53,762 bases of DNA, taken from the NCBI GenBank assembly GCA_037447655.1, contig JBBHKE010000106.1, positions 1-53,762 of the forward strand, given 5' to 3'. The translations under genes were made by a program, and so were the position numbers. Shown in pieces: positions 42,289-53,042 of this stretch; position 1 is the first letter of the stretch; each line of letters begins with the position of its first letter. The stretch comes from Zygnema cylindricum (Eukaryota > Streptophyta > Zygnematophyceae > Zygnematales > Zygnemataceae). Below the pieces are notes generated by a model. That model worked only from the letters and a program-made list of their open reading frames with translations. It did not search any database and was not told the origin of the DNA.

Positions 42289-43308
42289 CCCGTACCTCGG
42301 GTGTGACCACCGCTCGAGAGATGATGTCATAAAGGCGGACATCCCACGGGTGATAATGGCGGAGCAACCCGAGAACATCCACCCTTTACCAATATTTGTC
42401 TTCAACTACTTCCACAAACGGCAGGGCACGAGGGTTTAATTGCACATAACCTTTATGATTATTCCTAAGGTCTTTTGTTCTCATGAAGTTCCACACCGGG
42501 TGTGACGGTACATTGGCGGGGATATTAATGGGGTCCCCAGGTTTTCGGGTGCGCCACTCTTCAGGCCACTCTGAAGGATCCCAATAAACGCGCATAGCGA
42601 AGATGAAGGTGAGGTCCAGATGCCGGGTGACTGTAGGGAGAGGAAAGAGGTAATCGGAAATTTCCTCTCCTTTTTCACTCTCCTCGTCTGTATCCCCTTG
42701 ATTCCCTCGAAGGAGAAATACATCCTCTCCGCTGAGGTACTGCGCTTCCGCCTTCTTTTCCGCGCGTTCTGAAGACAGTTTATCTGCGGTGCTCTATTTA
42801 TCGAGCTCCCTCATCACCACCAGATCGGAGGCACGCTCCTCAATTGGCGGAGGTGTCGGTTCCCGCTCCAGCTCCTCAGCGTCCAAGATCTCATGATCCT
42901 CCTCATCCTCCTGGTCCTTCTCATTAAGTGGGTTGTATTCAAGGTCCTGTGAATTATGTGACCCTTCTCCTCCACTAGTCTCTGCCGGCCCTGCCTCCTT
43001 ACTGGCTGTCTCCCCAAGCTCCGGCCTTGCTTCCACCTCCCTCCTCCGGTCTGCCTCTACCATGGCCTCTGCCGCCATTAATAATCTGTCCGGGCGGGGT
43101 ATATCTTCCTGCCCTACCCGTAAAAGTCTTCTCCGTTTCGGTGGTGGAGAGGCAACGACGCCATGGATGTTGTCGTGTAGGACAATTCAGGTAATTCAAG
43201 AAGGGAAGGTAAGCTGGTTGTGAGGAGCGAAACGCTCTCCAAACTGCCTTGACTGGGTTGGTCGCGAGGGCCAATGGCGGCTTTATCAGAGAGGGTTGAG
43301 GGTTTCAT
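42289..43308 (-). pseudogene. Chromovirus ORF3, N-terminal and middle part
   Basis: From ATG 43308 the frame gives MKPSTL...LPELSYTTTSMAS. A shift near 43140 passes through a PPPKRRRL-like basic patch (clear in the second element). It then stays open in one frame to 42289 except for TAG near 42793 and TAA near 42383. Landmarks: RPDRLLMAAEAMVEADRR, an acidic run EKDQEDEEDHEILDAEELER, and a Trp-rich segment YWDPSEWPEEWRTRKPGDPI. With 35511-35914 it totals about 470 codons. I recognise no domain family. It lies after the chromodomain and before the 3' LTR, where some plant gypsy elements carry accessory frames. Confidence 0.7.
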
Positions 43309-43405
43309 GATTGGAGTCTTCCAAGTGTCGCAGCGTGCGAGAGTATCGCAGCGTCCAATATTTAGTAACCTGCGCTGCTGCGACAAAATCGAGGGTTTGT
43401 CGTCA

Positions 43406-43801
43406 CTAATGTGGTGAAACACAACTGCGCCGTTGCGATTTCCTGTCCGCGCAACGATGGCGCTCCGATTCTATGACGGCACCGCAACTATGCTGCGCTT
43501 CGGTGGCTGCGCAACCATAATGATGCAGTTCGTTAACATCGCCATTGCGTTCCTTCGCTCCGTCCCCCATATGATCGGATGGTTGCGATACTGCGATTCT
43601 TTCCTTTGTCGGGTCTGTTGCGATTGCCCCCCCTGTTAAGCCGAGTGTCCGCACTCTGGTAAACCGACGCTCCAATTCAGGCGAGTGCAGATCCTCCTCG
43701 TCTACCGAAGAATCATCTTCATCTGCGTAGCTCTTCCAACGCACCAAATATTGGGTGGAGTTAGAATGCCGAGAGCGACGCGACTGAAGGATCTCCTCCA
43801 C
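43406..43801 (-). pseudogene. Chromodomain at the C-terminus of chromovirus pol
   Basis: The segment EEILQSRRSR..STQYLVRWKSYADED and DLHSPELERRF has the chromodomain pattern (Y-LV-W-G/S-Y, ...W/V-E-L). This domain guides integration toward marked chromatin in chromoviruses. It sits one frame off the integrase C-terminal part ending near 43800 (FRVHRTS), so the original pol is frameshifted. A tail of about 80 residues follows to the stop at 43406. Confidence 0.85.
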
Positions 43802-44957
43802 CTCGTACTCGTCCGATGTACCCTAAAGGGCGGTAAAGGAGTACTTCGCCGTCGATTTGGAAAAATCAAATCGGGGTCGCGAAACGGTTTGAGAAGGGAA
43901 ACATGGAAAACATTGTGAATATGCCAGTCCCTCGGTATATCGAACTTATAGGCCACCTCTCCCACACTTGAAAGAACGGTGAACGGGCGTGTAAATCTCG
44001 GTGCCAATTTCTTGGAGAGGGCACCCGGTAATGACATGTTTGCCATATGAAGGCGAACTTTATCACCCACATTAAATATAATGTTCTTTCAATGAGTATC
44101 GGCCTGCGACTTTTGACGGTCTTTTGCAAGCTGGAGCGCCCTCGCCGCCTTTTCCAGATTCCCTTGCAGTGTTTTGGCAAAATCAATAGCTGCAGGTGTA
44201 GGGCAATCCACTGCCAATAAATTTTCGGGAAGGGTGGGTTGTCGTCCATTTAGGGAAAATGGCGTAGTATTTGTCGACGAGTGCACCACACTCTTGTACG
44301 CCACCTCAATTGCCGTCAAATGGTTCACCTAATCCGTTTGGTGCACCGATACATAAGCCCGCAAAGCCTTCTCCAAAGTCCGATTCACCCTTTCCGTCTG
44401 ACTGTCGCTCTGAGGGTGATAAGCTGTAGACATGGCCAACTGCGTTCCACACAGCTCAAACACACTTTTCCAAAAGTGACTCACAAATTTTCGGTCACGG
44501 TCGCTGACGATTCTCTTCCGGAGTCCGTGATGGCGGAATATCTTCGGAAGAATAAGTCTGCCACATCATACGCTGTGGCTGTGGTTTTCGTCGGTAGAAA
44601 ATGGGCCATTTTCGTCAAATAATCCAAGACAACAAAGATGGAGTCATAGCCTTTCGAGACAACAGAAGAGCAACGATGAAGTCCATCAAAATTGCCTCCC
44701 AAGGAACCGATGGTATCGGAAGGGGTTGTAACAGACCTTGGTGACCCGATTCCGATTTATTTATGTTACACGAGTCACATGTCCGAACATACTTCGCAAT
44801 GTCCCGAGTCATGTCCGGCCAATAATACGCCTCAGCGACACATGCAGTTGTTTTATCACGCCCGAAATGTCCACTGAGCGGCTCGTCATGACTCATTTTA
44901 AGTATCGAATGACGTAACTCTAGGTTTGTTGGGACGTAAAGTCTAGTTGTTTGACTT
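43800..44957 (-). pseudogene. Chromovirus integrase, frameshifted
   Basis: Pieces in order on the minus strand: RLYVPTN..LRHSIL and SHDEPLSGHFG..CDSCN (HHCC zinc-binding, about 44955-44780); AILMDFI (first Asp, about 44700); then shifted frames with VSDRD-type and ERVN-type sequence (second Asp and Glu, about 44510-44370); VNHLTAIEVAYKSVVHSSTNTTPFS (about 44330); and GDKVRLHMANMSLPGA..KLAPRF.GPF-like C-terminal region (44070-43900). Several stops and frame changes make it non-functional. A copia-type LTR fragment abuts it at about 44957. Confidence 0.8.
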
Positions 44958-45273
44958 GGTCTCTATCAGTAGATAGGAGCTGTGAGAGGGAATTAGGAAA
45001 AACTAGGACTTAGGAAAATTTAGGTAGATAGTCCTCTCTCTCAGAGAGTTTGTATAAATTGGCATCTTTGCCACCCTATAACTTATCGCCTGGTTCGCCG
45101 TTTTCAGTGATTCTTTTTTCTACGGACTCAAGGGAGTCTAGGCTACACAGGGGTGCACTCAAATTGTCAGTTTGCCTTCTTGGGCAGCAGTGGTTGTGGC
45201 TTAAAGTGGGTTAGTTAAATACTATCTAGAGGCTTCCTGTATTCTGTGGTCCAATGGAGGACACAGAATTGCA
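44955..45273 (+). mobile_element. Diverged LTR fragment of the same copia lineage
   Basis: On the plus strand TATCAGTAGATAGG..CTGTGAGAG, TAGGACTTAGGAAAATTTAG, CCTCTCTCTCAGAGAG, CCCTATAACTTA, GATTCTTTTTTCTACGGACTC and CTAGAGGCTTC match in order the R/U5 part of the minus-strand LTR at 35920-36969. It ends ATGGAGGACACAGAATTGCA, aligned with the LTR end ATGGAGGTCTCAGAGTTACA. The LTR's first half is absent. It sits between RNase H (..NPADALSR) and integrase (RLYVP..) of the chromovirus and replaces the spacer there. Confidence 0.8.
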
Positions 45274-47330
45274 TTCTCGACAGCGCATCCGCCGGGTTTG
45301 TCTTGTCTGGTTTATATTCAATAGTTAACTCTGGTCCGAAAGTCTGAAGAAACGTCATCCATCAAACCTGTTTCTTTGACAACTTTGGGTGTGTTTGGAG
45401 ATACTGTAGGGCGTGGTGATCAGTGATGATGGTGATCCGCTTCCCTTGAACGTAACATTTCCAAACTTCCAGCGCATTAATAATGGCGATTGTCTCCTTT
45501 TCATAGGTGGCCCAGTTAAGCTCAGCTGCCTTTAGTTCTGACTGTCGTAGGCAATGGGTAGAAGGCCTTTTCCTTGATCCTGCATAAGGATCGCTCCAAT
45601 AGCCGTATCGCTAGCGTCGGTGATTATCGTCCAAAGTAATTCCGGGTCAAGGACAGCTAACACAGGGGCGGTAACCAACCGCTCCTTTAGCGTGTCAAAG
45701 GCTGCCTTTTGCGCCGTTTTCCACTCATAGGGCACGTCATTTTTAAGCAATTATGTGAGTGGAACAACAATTTTTGCAAAACCTTCCACAAAACGGCGAT
45801 AGTAGGAGCATAATCCAAGAAAGCTCTGTAACTCCGTAATGTTCGTCGGGTGTGGCCACTCCTTCACTGCCCTAGTGATGTTGGGATCCACTGTGATTCA
45901 TTCCTGGCTCACCACATGACCCAAAAACTCAATTTTCTCCTTCAAGAAATCACATTTCCTCCTCTTCGCGTAGAACTTGTTCTCCTGAAGGACTTGTAAG
46001 ACCGTCCGCAGATGCTCCAAGTGATCCTCCAACGTCTTGCTATACACAAAGATGTGGTCCAAGAAGACAATTACGAAGGCGTCCAAATATTGCTGAAAGA
46101 TGGAATTCATCAAATGCATAACGGTTGTCAGTGCGTTGGTAAATTCGAACAGCATAACCCGAAATTGGAAATGACCGTACCGAGTTCTAAATGTCGTCTT
46201 TTCCACATCTTTCTCGGCAATTCTGATTTGAAGATAGCCACTTCGCAAGTCTATCTTCGAAAAATATTTAGCACCTCGTAGCCGATCTAATAGTTCGTCT
46301 ATCGTCGATAGAGGGTACGCATTTTTCACCGTTAACTTGTTTAGCGCTCGGTAATCCACACACATCCTAAAACCTCCATCTTTGTTATTTACGAAGAGGA
46401 CGGGGGCTCTATACGGTGACTTGCTCGCTTGAATTGCTCCGGCTTCGACCAACCCCGCAAGTTGCTTTTTGAGTTCATCTAATTCGGTGTAGCTCATCTT
46501 GTACATCCGATTTGCCAGGGGTACCGCTCCGTGAACAAGCTCTATCTTATGGTCTACTTCGGGCTTCGGAGGTAAGCCTTCTGGGAGCTTCGAGGGAAAG
46601 AAATCATCATACTCCTCGAGAAGTTTTGTCACGACTTCCGAGGCCTCTACGGAAGTCTTTCCGATGTCGTCACTCTCTTTCATGTCGAAGTCGGGGTCCT
46701 TCTTAATCCATTCTTCCGGAATCCCCTCTTTCCTTTCCTCCATAGGTTGGACGATCGCTATACCAATTATCTCCCCCTTCTTTAGTGCCCTCTTAGACTG
46801 TAAGGCCGAAAGCAGGCGTCCCTCTTCCGATCCCTTACCTGCTGCTCCCACCTTTACCTCAAACTCTTTTTCACCTTTCACAACTCTCATGTCGCCACTT
46901 CTCCAATCGATCGTCGGGTTTCACTTTTGCAGCCACGGTTTCCCCTAGATTAATTCATGGTCTCCAAGCAGTAATACATGAAGAGTGTTAAACCACTGGA
47001 ATTTCCAAATTCCGACGCGTAACCTCGGAGTACGATGAGTAATGGATAGGGAACTTCTGTCGGCCAATTGCACCAACTAACGATCAGTTAGCACCACGAG
47101 AGGAAGTTTCAACTTTTTCACCATCACCTCGTTGATGAAGTTCCCATATGCGTCGGGGTCCACCATGAAGCTAGCTGCGCTCACTCTGATTTGACCTTGA
47201 TATATTAAAATATCTCCTCCGTCACCCGCTAACCTCGTGACGTTAAGCTTGCCCTTCTTAGGACCTCTCCTTTTTGGGCATTCTCGGGCCATATGGTCAG
47301 GGAACTGCGGTGGAAGCATAAGCCGTTTTG
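45274..47330 (-). pseudogene. Chromovirus protease, reverse transcriptase and RNase H, broken
   Basis: The protease remnant (about 47190-47090) reads FMVDPDAYGNFIN where VDSGA-type sequence is expected, so the active-site context is lost. RT (46890-45898) is open for 330 codons: KSPYRAPVLFVNNKDGGFRMC, VDYRALNKLTVKNAYPLSTI, YFSKIDLRSGY. At the catalytic box it has FLDHIFVYSK, with His (46056-46054) for the second Asp of FLDD. RNase H (45750-45532, then another frame) keeps TIITDASDTAIGAIL and ITDHHALQYL. Dead enzyme. Confidence 0.88.
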
Positions 47331-48183
47331 CTTCCTCCGTTGAAGCTCCTCAGGGGACAAGTCATTCGTCTTGGCCTTGGTAGTCTTCTTCTTCTTTCGA
47401 AGCACGTTGACCACCTCTTTATCCTCATTAATCGCTCCGAGCTCCATAGGGGTTGGACCATCATCACGTCGACCTCGTCGCCGCCACTCGAACCAAAGTG
47501 GTAGGATCTATGGAAGGTGAAGTCCACCGAATCGGTTCGTTCCGCAAATTGGATAATCGCCGAGAGGCTAGGAGTTGTACTTTCCCGAGCGAGCCATTGC
47601 TCCACATCCCTCCGAATGGAGGCCTTAAGCCCCTTAACGTAATGATCCACGGCTTCGTCCTCCGTCATCGAGAGTATTTGAACTTTGCACTCCAACAACC
47701 GCTGCGTGTACTCTAATACTGAGGTACGATGCTTCATAATCGCGATCATATCCCTTGCCGCCTTAATTGTGTTAACGGGTTGCCACGAGTCACGGAGGAG
47801 TTGAATAAAAACAGTCCAAACAGGCGGTATTTCATCGTTTTCCACCATTGTCCTCCACCGTGCTCCTGCTGTCTCTTTTAAAAGACCACCCACATAATGA
47901 ATCTTCTCACGATCTCACAGGCTAAGGAAATTCTCAAGGTAATTCGCAATGGAGAATAGCCACGCATTATGGTTCTTGTGTATGGCATGGTCAAACTCAT
48001 CGGGAAGTCTTAACTTCGGTCTCCTTAATTCTCTCTCCAGGCTTCCATGAGGTCGTTCACCAAGACGAGATTCCTAGGTTGCGACGGTGTTACTCAATTG
48101 AGCATTCTGTAATCGGACATTTTCCATCTCCCCAAGAACTTGCACTAACATTTCTGTGGTAGATACGCCAGGTTCTCCCATGC
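47100..48183 (-). pseudogene. Chromovirus gag, broken
   Basis: The likely start is ATG near 48181, just inside the primer site. Early stops occur at about 48075 and 47915. From 47893 the gag core is open: VFIQLLRDSWQPVNTIKAAR, VLEYTQRLLECKVQILSMTE, DHYVKGLKASIRRDVEQWLA. The single zinc knuckle is split over two frames near 47330-47280 (CFH...; then DHMARECPKR). It would coat retrotransposon RNA if intact. Confidence 0.82.
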
Positions 48184-48200
48184 TGTCGAGTCACGAGGAA

Positions 48201-48215
48201 TAGCTCTAATACCAA
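48201..48215 (-). other. Primer-binding site of the chromovirus
   Basis: Immediately after the 5' LTR the minus strand reads TTGGTATTAGAGCTA. It matches the complement of the 3' end of initiator tRNA-Met (TGGTATCAGAGC) with one mismatch. This is the usual plant type, in contrast with the half-tRNA site of the copia element. Confidence 0.85.
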
Positions 48216-48720
48216 TGTAGACTAACAAAATAGTAACCCACAACACACTATAATGCACAGCGCAAAGACTCCAAGGAACTCCTCGTAGCAACAATAAGAG
48301 CACATACCTCACTCACAGATAAAGGTCAAGCTTTATTAATCGAGAGGAAGATTACAAGTTGACAGCTCACTGCAAAGGTCTACTCAAAGTGTTTGTCTTT
48401 TTACTACTTCTGCTCCACTATTTAAACTAACTAGCTGCTAGTCAACGTAATACTGTACAAGTGTACACGTGGACCTTCACGGTCAACTGAGATCTTTCCA
48501 AAATATATTTCTAGAACTATACAGTTAAATCTACATTCTGCGGCGTTGCTATACTGCTACGCTGCGTTGTTTGCTGCGCTATGCTGCGCTACGCTATTCT
48601 ACTAAGTTGTTATGCTGCTATGTTGCGCTAGTCTGGAATTGGAGCTGCGGTGCTCTGCAACCGCAACTATAGCAGTCTGGTCTCTAGCCCTTAAGTACTC
48701 AACTCTGTAACCCTGTTACA
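48216..48720 (-). repeat. 5' LTR of the chromovirus
   Basis: 505 bp, TGTAACAGGG...AGTCTACA on the minus strand. It is homologous to 34974-35466 and 51843-52360. Confidence 0.92.
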
Positions 48721-51425
48721 ACCTAAGTGCTGCGTACTTCGACGATGCCAAGTGTCAGTTTGTTAGCGAGCTCCGCGGCTTCGTGCCAGGCATGCCATCT
48801 GGCATCGACCTCTAGCTAGCTGGCGTCGACCTCTACACGCCTTGCAACAGTGAGACCTTTCACTAGCTTACTAGTTCAACACCTGCCATTTCTCGGCTTT
48901 GGTTAATGTTGTCAATAGAAAGTCAGATGAAACATGCTTGTACTCACTCCACCCAAATCCTCTATTTTTGTTTGAGTTCCTAAACGTCCTATGCTTATTT
49001 TCACTCTCTCACTTCCTTATTGTTGATTTTCTAAAAATTAACGGCGGCGATTTATCCGATATTGCAGCAGGCTGCGGCGCCGTAGTGGCGGGATATAAGC
49101 TCCAAGAAAACACTCTCCCAGTGGGGTTCTTTGCAGCCGACATGGCGTGATGTCCAGAATCATGTACGACCTTTTATGAACGCTGCATTGCCTCTATGCG
49201 GGAGGACGCCCAAGTGCTGCCTCTCTAGACAACGCCAAGTGTCAGTTTGTCAATGTACCCACCAAGTATACATCCGACGTTTCTGAAGGAGTGGATCTTT
49301 ATGTCAGATGGTAAAAAGTAAAATGGTTAATGACAGAACTTATCATTCTTGTACTTTGCTGAGTGTACACGAGAGCTTCAGCAATTTTTAGAAGCCTGGA
49401 CTGTGACCCTTGAATTCTTTCTAGTGTAGAAGCTCAGATACAGTTTTTCTAACAATGTACATTCATTGATCATCAGTGAGTAGTGTGTATATAACGATTT
49501 CTGGAGTTCTATTTGAGAATTTTATGATAGAAGCATTTTTGACGATAGATCTTTGAGTTTTTGTGCTAGGTATAACCTAGGATTGTGTAGAAACGGTCAA
49601 GCAATTTAAGCAAGGCAAAAACTACTGAGATATTTTCCATCGCGGTTTTGCCTTACGCAATTAATGCAACTTTAATTGTGGGGATCACATTGTTTATACA
49701 CTGGGAGTGCCTCTGATTTTTTTGTGATACATTGTCTGCTTGCCCAATTTTCAGTCTTTTGTTTCTCGAATAGAGGAGGGATTCTAAGTGAGACCCTGTG
49801 GCAATCATACATAAGAATGTGAATCTCATAGTTTTTATGGTACGCTTCTTTGGTTTCAATTGAGCTTACAAGGTAGGATAACCAACTTTTGATGGTCATG
49901 CATAAAAAAGCCAAATGAGAAACCAAACTTCTTTGCTTTGAACAGGCATGATAAGATTTGATTATTCAGGTTAGAACCTTTTACAAAAAAGGTGCGCAAT
50001 AAATGTACTAGTCGTGCAATAGTACCAACTAGTATTTCTGGATCTATTGTGCATTGAAATTGAGGGTATCTTTCAAAACCTTTCTGTACATGTACGTACT
50101 AGGTCAAATTAAGTTTATCATTATAAATAATATTGCAATTAATCAATCACAATGTCAATGCCCTGTGGAAGATGATCGGAGGGAAGCTGAGAAGCAAAGG
50201 CTAGATTGGCAACCACTTAAGGGCATGGATCATGCCAAAAGAAGGGAGCTTGGCGTTTGTGCCCCGTCATACAGTCTGAATGAAAGGGGTAGGGTTAGGA
50301 ATTAAGGTAGCGGCACCACCACTAAAGCCTCGGACATTACACCTAGCCTTGAGAACTACAAACAGCCTATGGCGGGCCACAAGAGCAGATCAAGTGGACA
50401 CTTCTAGTTTAGGTCCCAAAAACTGAGCCGCAATCACAAGAGGGGGAAGGCAAGAGAAAGGGGACGAAATCATCTAATTCGTAAGATCTGTTGTAACCAC
50501 CAGAAACTATTGAAGGAGTCTCGTTCAGAGACCTCAGACTCAGCACCCTCTCTTCTCAACCAGCTAGCTCTACAGCTCTTGGAGCTAGCCATAATACTAT
50601 TGTGAACCTTGGCTCAGTCACATGACCTTCCACACACAGACTTACTTTCGACCTTGTCCCTCACACTGTCCGGCGCCCCTTATAGTTTGGCAAACCCTAA
50701 CAGGACCGCTCCCAGGGGCGATGGCAACTTGCTGGAGCAAATAATACATACGAGGAGCCAATGATACCACAGTTTCCTCCTCTCCAAAGTCCTAAGTCAC
50801 AGCAGAACTATGGCAACGTTTCATTTGCCACAATACAAAATGTTACTTGAAACTTCTAGCTCAACGAATTAGCTGGATTCAGGCAGACTATTTTTGATAC
50901 GAGAGTTTTGCCAAACCTAATTACCACCACAGCTCTGCATCGGATCCCCAGGGAGCCTTGACCAAAAGTGTATCCCAATATGGTCTAGCTAAGTAAGGTA
51001 AGCAATGGCAATCAGTCTGTGTATGGTCTCATCATAAGCATGGCAATCAGATTCTAGAATGACGTGAATCAAAACATCACTACTTCACTCCTCTTTCCTA
51101 GTCGTTCAAGGAGATCAATTCGAGTAGCTATTACGAACACAGACATAGTCCCGCTAGGAGGCAACCATGGAATACTGGAAAGAACATTCTGTGGTTAGCA
51201 CTTAAGACGGCATGGCTAGCATTCTTCTGGCCTGCGCCATATCTTTGTGGAAGAGAGAGGTGTGGCTCAGGCTCTGACATCTACTTGCTACCTGGTCGAC
51301 TCTGCGGCAGACAATGCGGTACTGTAGACCTAATTCAGGAGGCTTTCTGGTCGAAGGAGCAGAGGATGTTGCCCTGCAGATCTGCTGCAGCAATTCAAGG
51401 TCTGTCTAATACTGTAGTAGAGTGC
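48721..51425. other. Intergenic DNA between the two chromoviruses
   Basis: No gene is recognised. Two diverged copies of a ~40-bp word (AAGTGCTGC..GCCAAGTGTCAGTTTGT) sit at 48725-48762 and 49212-49250. An 83-codon frame at 48899-49150 with a GGDLSDIAAGCGAVVAGY segment shows no known family. Bases 49260-51400 are AT-rich unique-looking sequence. Confidence 0.45.
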
Positions 51426-51842
51426 TAGGTTAGGTGCCGCACGTGACAGTATTCTAAACTGCACAAACTAACTGGAAGGTCTACAACAAGTGCTCCAAAT
51501 CGTGCCAAACTGCGAACTAAACGTCTGGTTTAGAACATCAATGAAAATTATAGTTGGTTACTGTACACTGTGGCACGTAACAGCCATTCAAACTGAACGA
51601 ACTAACTGGGTAGTCGCAACAAGTAGTCCAAATTGTACTAACTACAATAACTGTTTGATTTAGAACAGCGATCGCCACTGATTTGACTAAACAGTAACAT
51701 AAACGGGAAAAAACAGCCTGATAGCTTTGAACAACGATTAGAATTGTAGTAGGTTAGTGTACAGTGCGGCACGTAAAAGCCATTCAAACTGAACAAACAA
51801 ACTAGGTAGTCTACAACAAGTAGTCCAAATTGTGCTAACTAC
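51426..51842. repeat. Three degenerate copies of a ~100-bp tandem repeat
   Basis: Copies start near 51426, 51551 and 51747. They share TAGGTTA-TGT--AGTG-GGCACGTAA, CCATTCAAACTGAAC-AACTAACT, and CTACAACAAGTAGTCCAAAT-GT. The spacing is 125 and then 196 bases, with extra sequence after copy 2. The last copy ends at the LTR at 51843, so the chromovirus entered the array. Confidence 0.8.
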
Positions 51843-52360
51843 TGTAAAAGGGACAAAAATATATAAGCACCACAATACACCACAATACACAGCAGAAAGC
51901 TCCAAGGATCTTCTCGTAGCATAAGGAGGAGCACACAGCAATGAGAGACAAGGTTGCGCTTTATTACTCGAGAGAGGATTACAAAATTCAGCGCTCGCTG
52001 CAAAGGTCTACTAAAAGAGTCTCTTGCTGACTAGGCCTACTTCACTATTTAAACTACTAGCTGGTAGTCAACCTAGTACTGTACAACTGTACACGCGGAC
52101 CTTCACGGTTAACCGAGACAAATCTCACAATATCCTTCTAGAACAATACCGTTCTATCTTCATTCCAAGGCATTGCTATACTGCTAAGCTGCGTTGCTCT
52201 GCTACACTGCTATGCTGCTACGCTACTAAGTAGTTACGCCACTAAATTGCTACGCTACTATGTTGCGCTGGTCTGGAATCGCAGCTGCGCTGCTATAACA
52301 CCGCAACTATAGTAGCCTAGTTACTAGCTACCAAATACCCAACTTTGTAACCCTGTTACA
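51843..52360 (-). repeat. 3' LTR of the second chromovirus
   Basis: 518 bp, TGTAAAAGGGAC...CCCTGTTACA, aligned along its length with 34974-35466 and 48216-48720. It includes the GCTAYGCTGC-rich section at 52170-52270. Confidence 0.9.
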
Positions 52361-52422
52361 ATGCCTCCCACTAGGGCTTCAGCGTCGCGCTGAACCTTAT
52401 TGGCTCACGGAAACTACAATTG

Positions 52423-52976
52423 CTAGAGTATGCCGTACCTGTATTCACGGTACTCATTGCACTTCTGTCGCACGGTGTCGAGTTGGTTTTGGAGCTGCTC
52501 ACATCGGGTCTCCAGCAACGCAATATGATGGTCTACCGCTGCCAAACGTCTCAGAGTGATTCCCTCCCAAACCTGGTCCTCCCCTTCCTCCGGTACAGCC
52601 TGTGGTCCCTCGAGTTGCGACGGAATTGCCGCCGGTGCAGGCTCCTTGGGTGCCGAAATTTGGGGCGCTTCGGGTTCTGCGAGTTGTTGTGCCTCTTCCG
52701 CCTCCCCTTCAACCGGTTTGCCTCTACCATGGCCTCCGCCGCCACCAACAGTCTATTGGGACGGGGCAAATCTCCTTGCCCCACACGTACTAGTCTCCTC
52801 CTCTTTGGTGGTGGGGAGGATGACGACGCCATCGATGCTGTCGTGTACGACAAATTAGGCAATTTTACAAGCGAAGGTAAACTCGCTGTGCGGAGTGAAG
52901 CACTCTCTAAACTGCCTGAACTAGGCTGGTCGCGAGGGCGAATGGCGGCTTTATTATATAGGGTTGAGGGTTTCAT
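52423..52976 (-). pseudogene. ORF3 of the second chromovirus (internally deleted)
   Basis: It starts MKPSTLYNKAAIRPRDQPSS and passes through SSSSPPPKRRRLVRVGQGD, a clear basic nuclear-localisation-like cluster, and AAEAMVEANR. After a one-base shift near 52720 it continues EGEAEEAQQLAEPEAPQISA, an acidic/proline-rich linker, and a coiled coil with RCEQLQNQLDTVRQKCNEYR, ending at TAG 52425-52423. The start and the end match the first element's ORF3, but the roughly 290-codon middle is absent. Confidence 0.7.
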
Positions 52977-53042
52977 GTTTGGACTCGTCGAGGCGTCGCA
53001 GCATGCGAGGGTATTGCATCGTCCAACATTTTTAAAACTGTG

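Larger units (their letters stand above)
34974..48720 (-). mobile_element. Ty3/gypsy chromodomain element (chromovirus), interrupted by a copia element
   Basis: On the minus strand: 5' LTR 48720-48216, primer site, gag, protease, reverse transcriptase, RNase H, integrase, chromodomain, ORF3, purine tract, 3' LTR 35466-34974. Bases 35920-42288 are a later copia insertion. The order PR-RT-RH-INT-chromodomain defines Ty3/gypsy chromoviruses. Coding frames contain stops and shifts, so the element is dead. The outer flanks (GTTTT before 34974, ACCTA after 48720) do not match, so no target duplication is visible. That may reflect decay or recombination between two elements. Confidence 0.9.
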
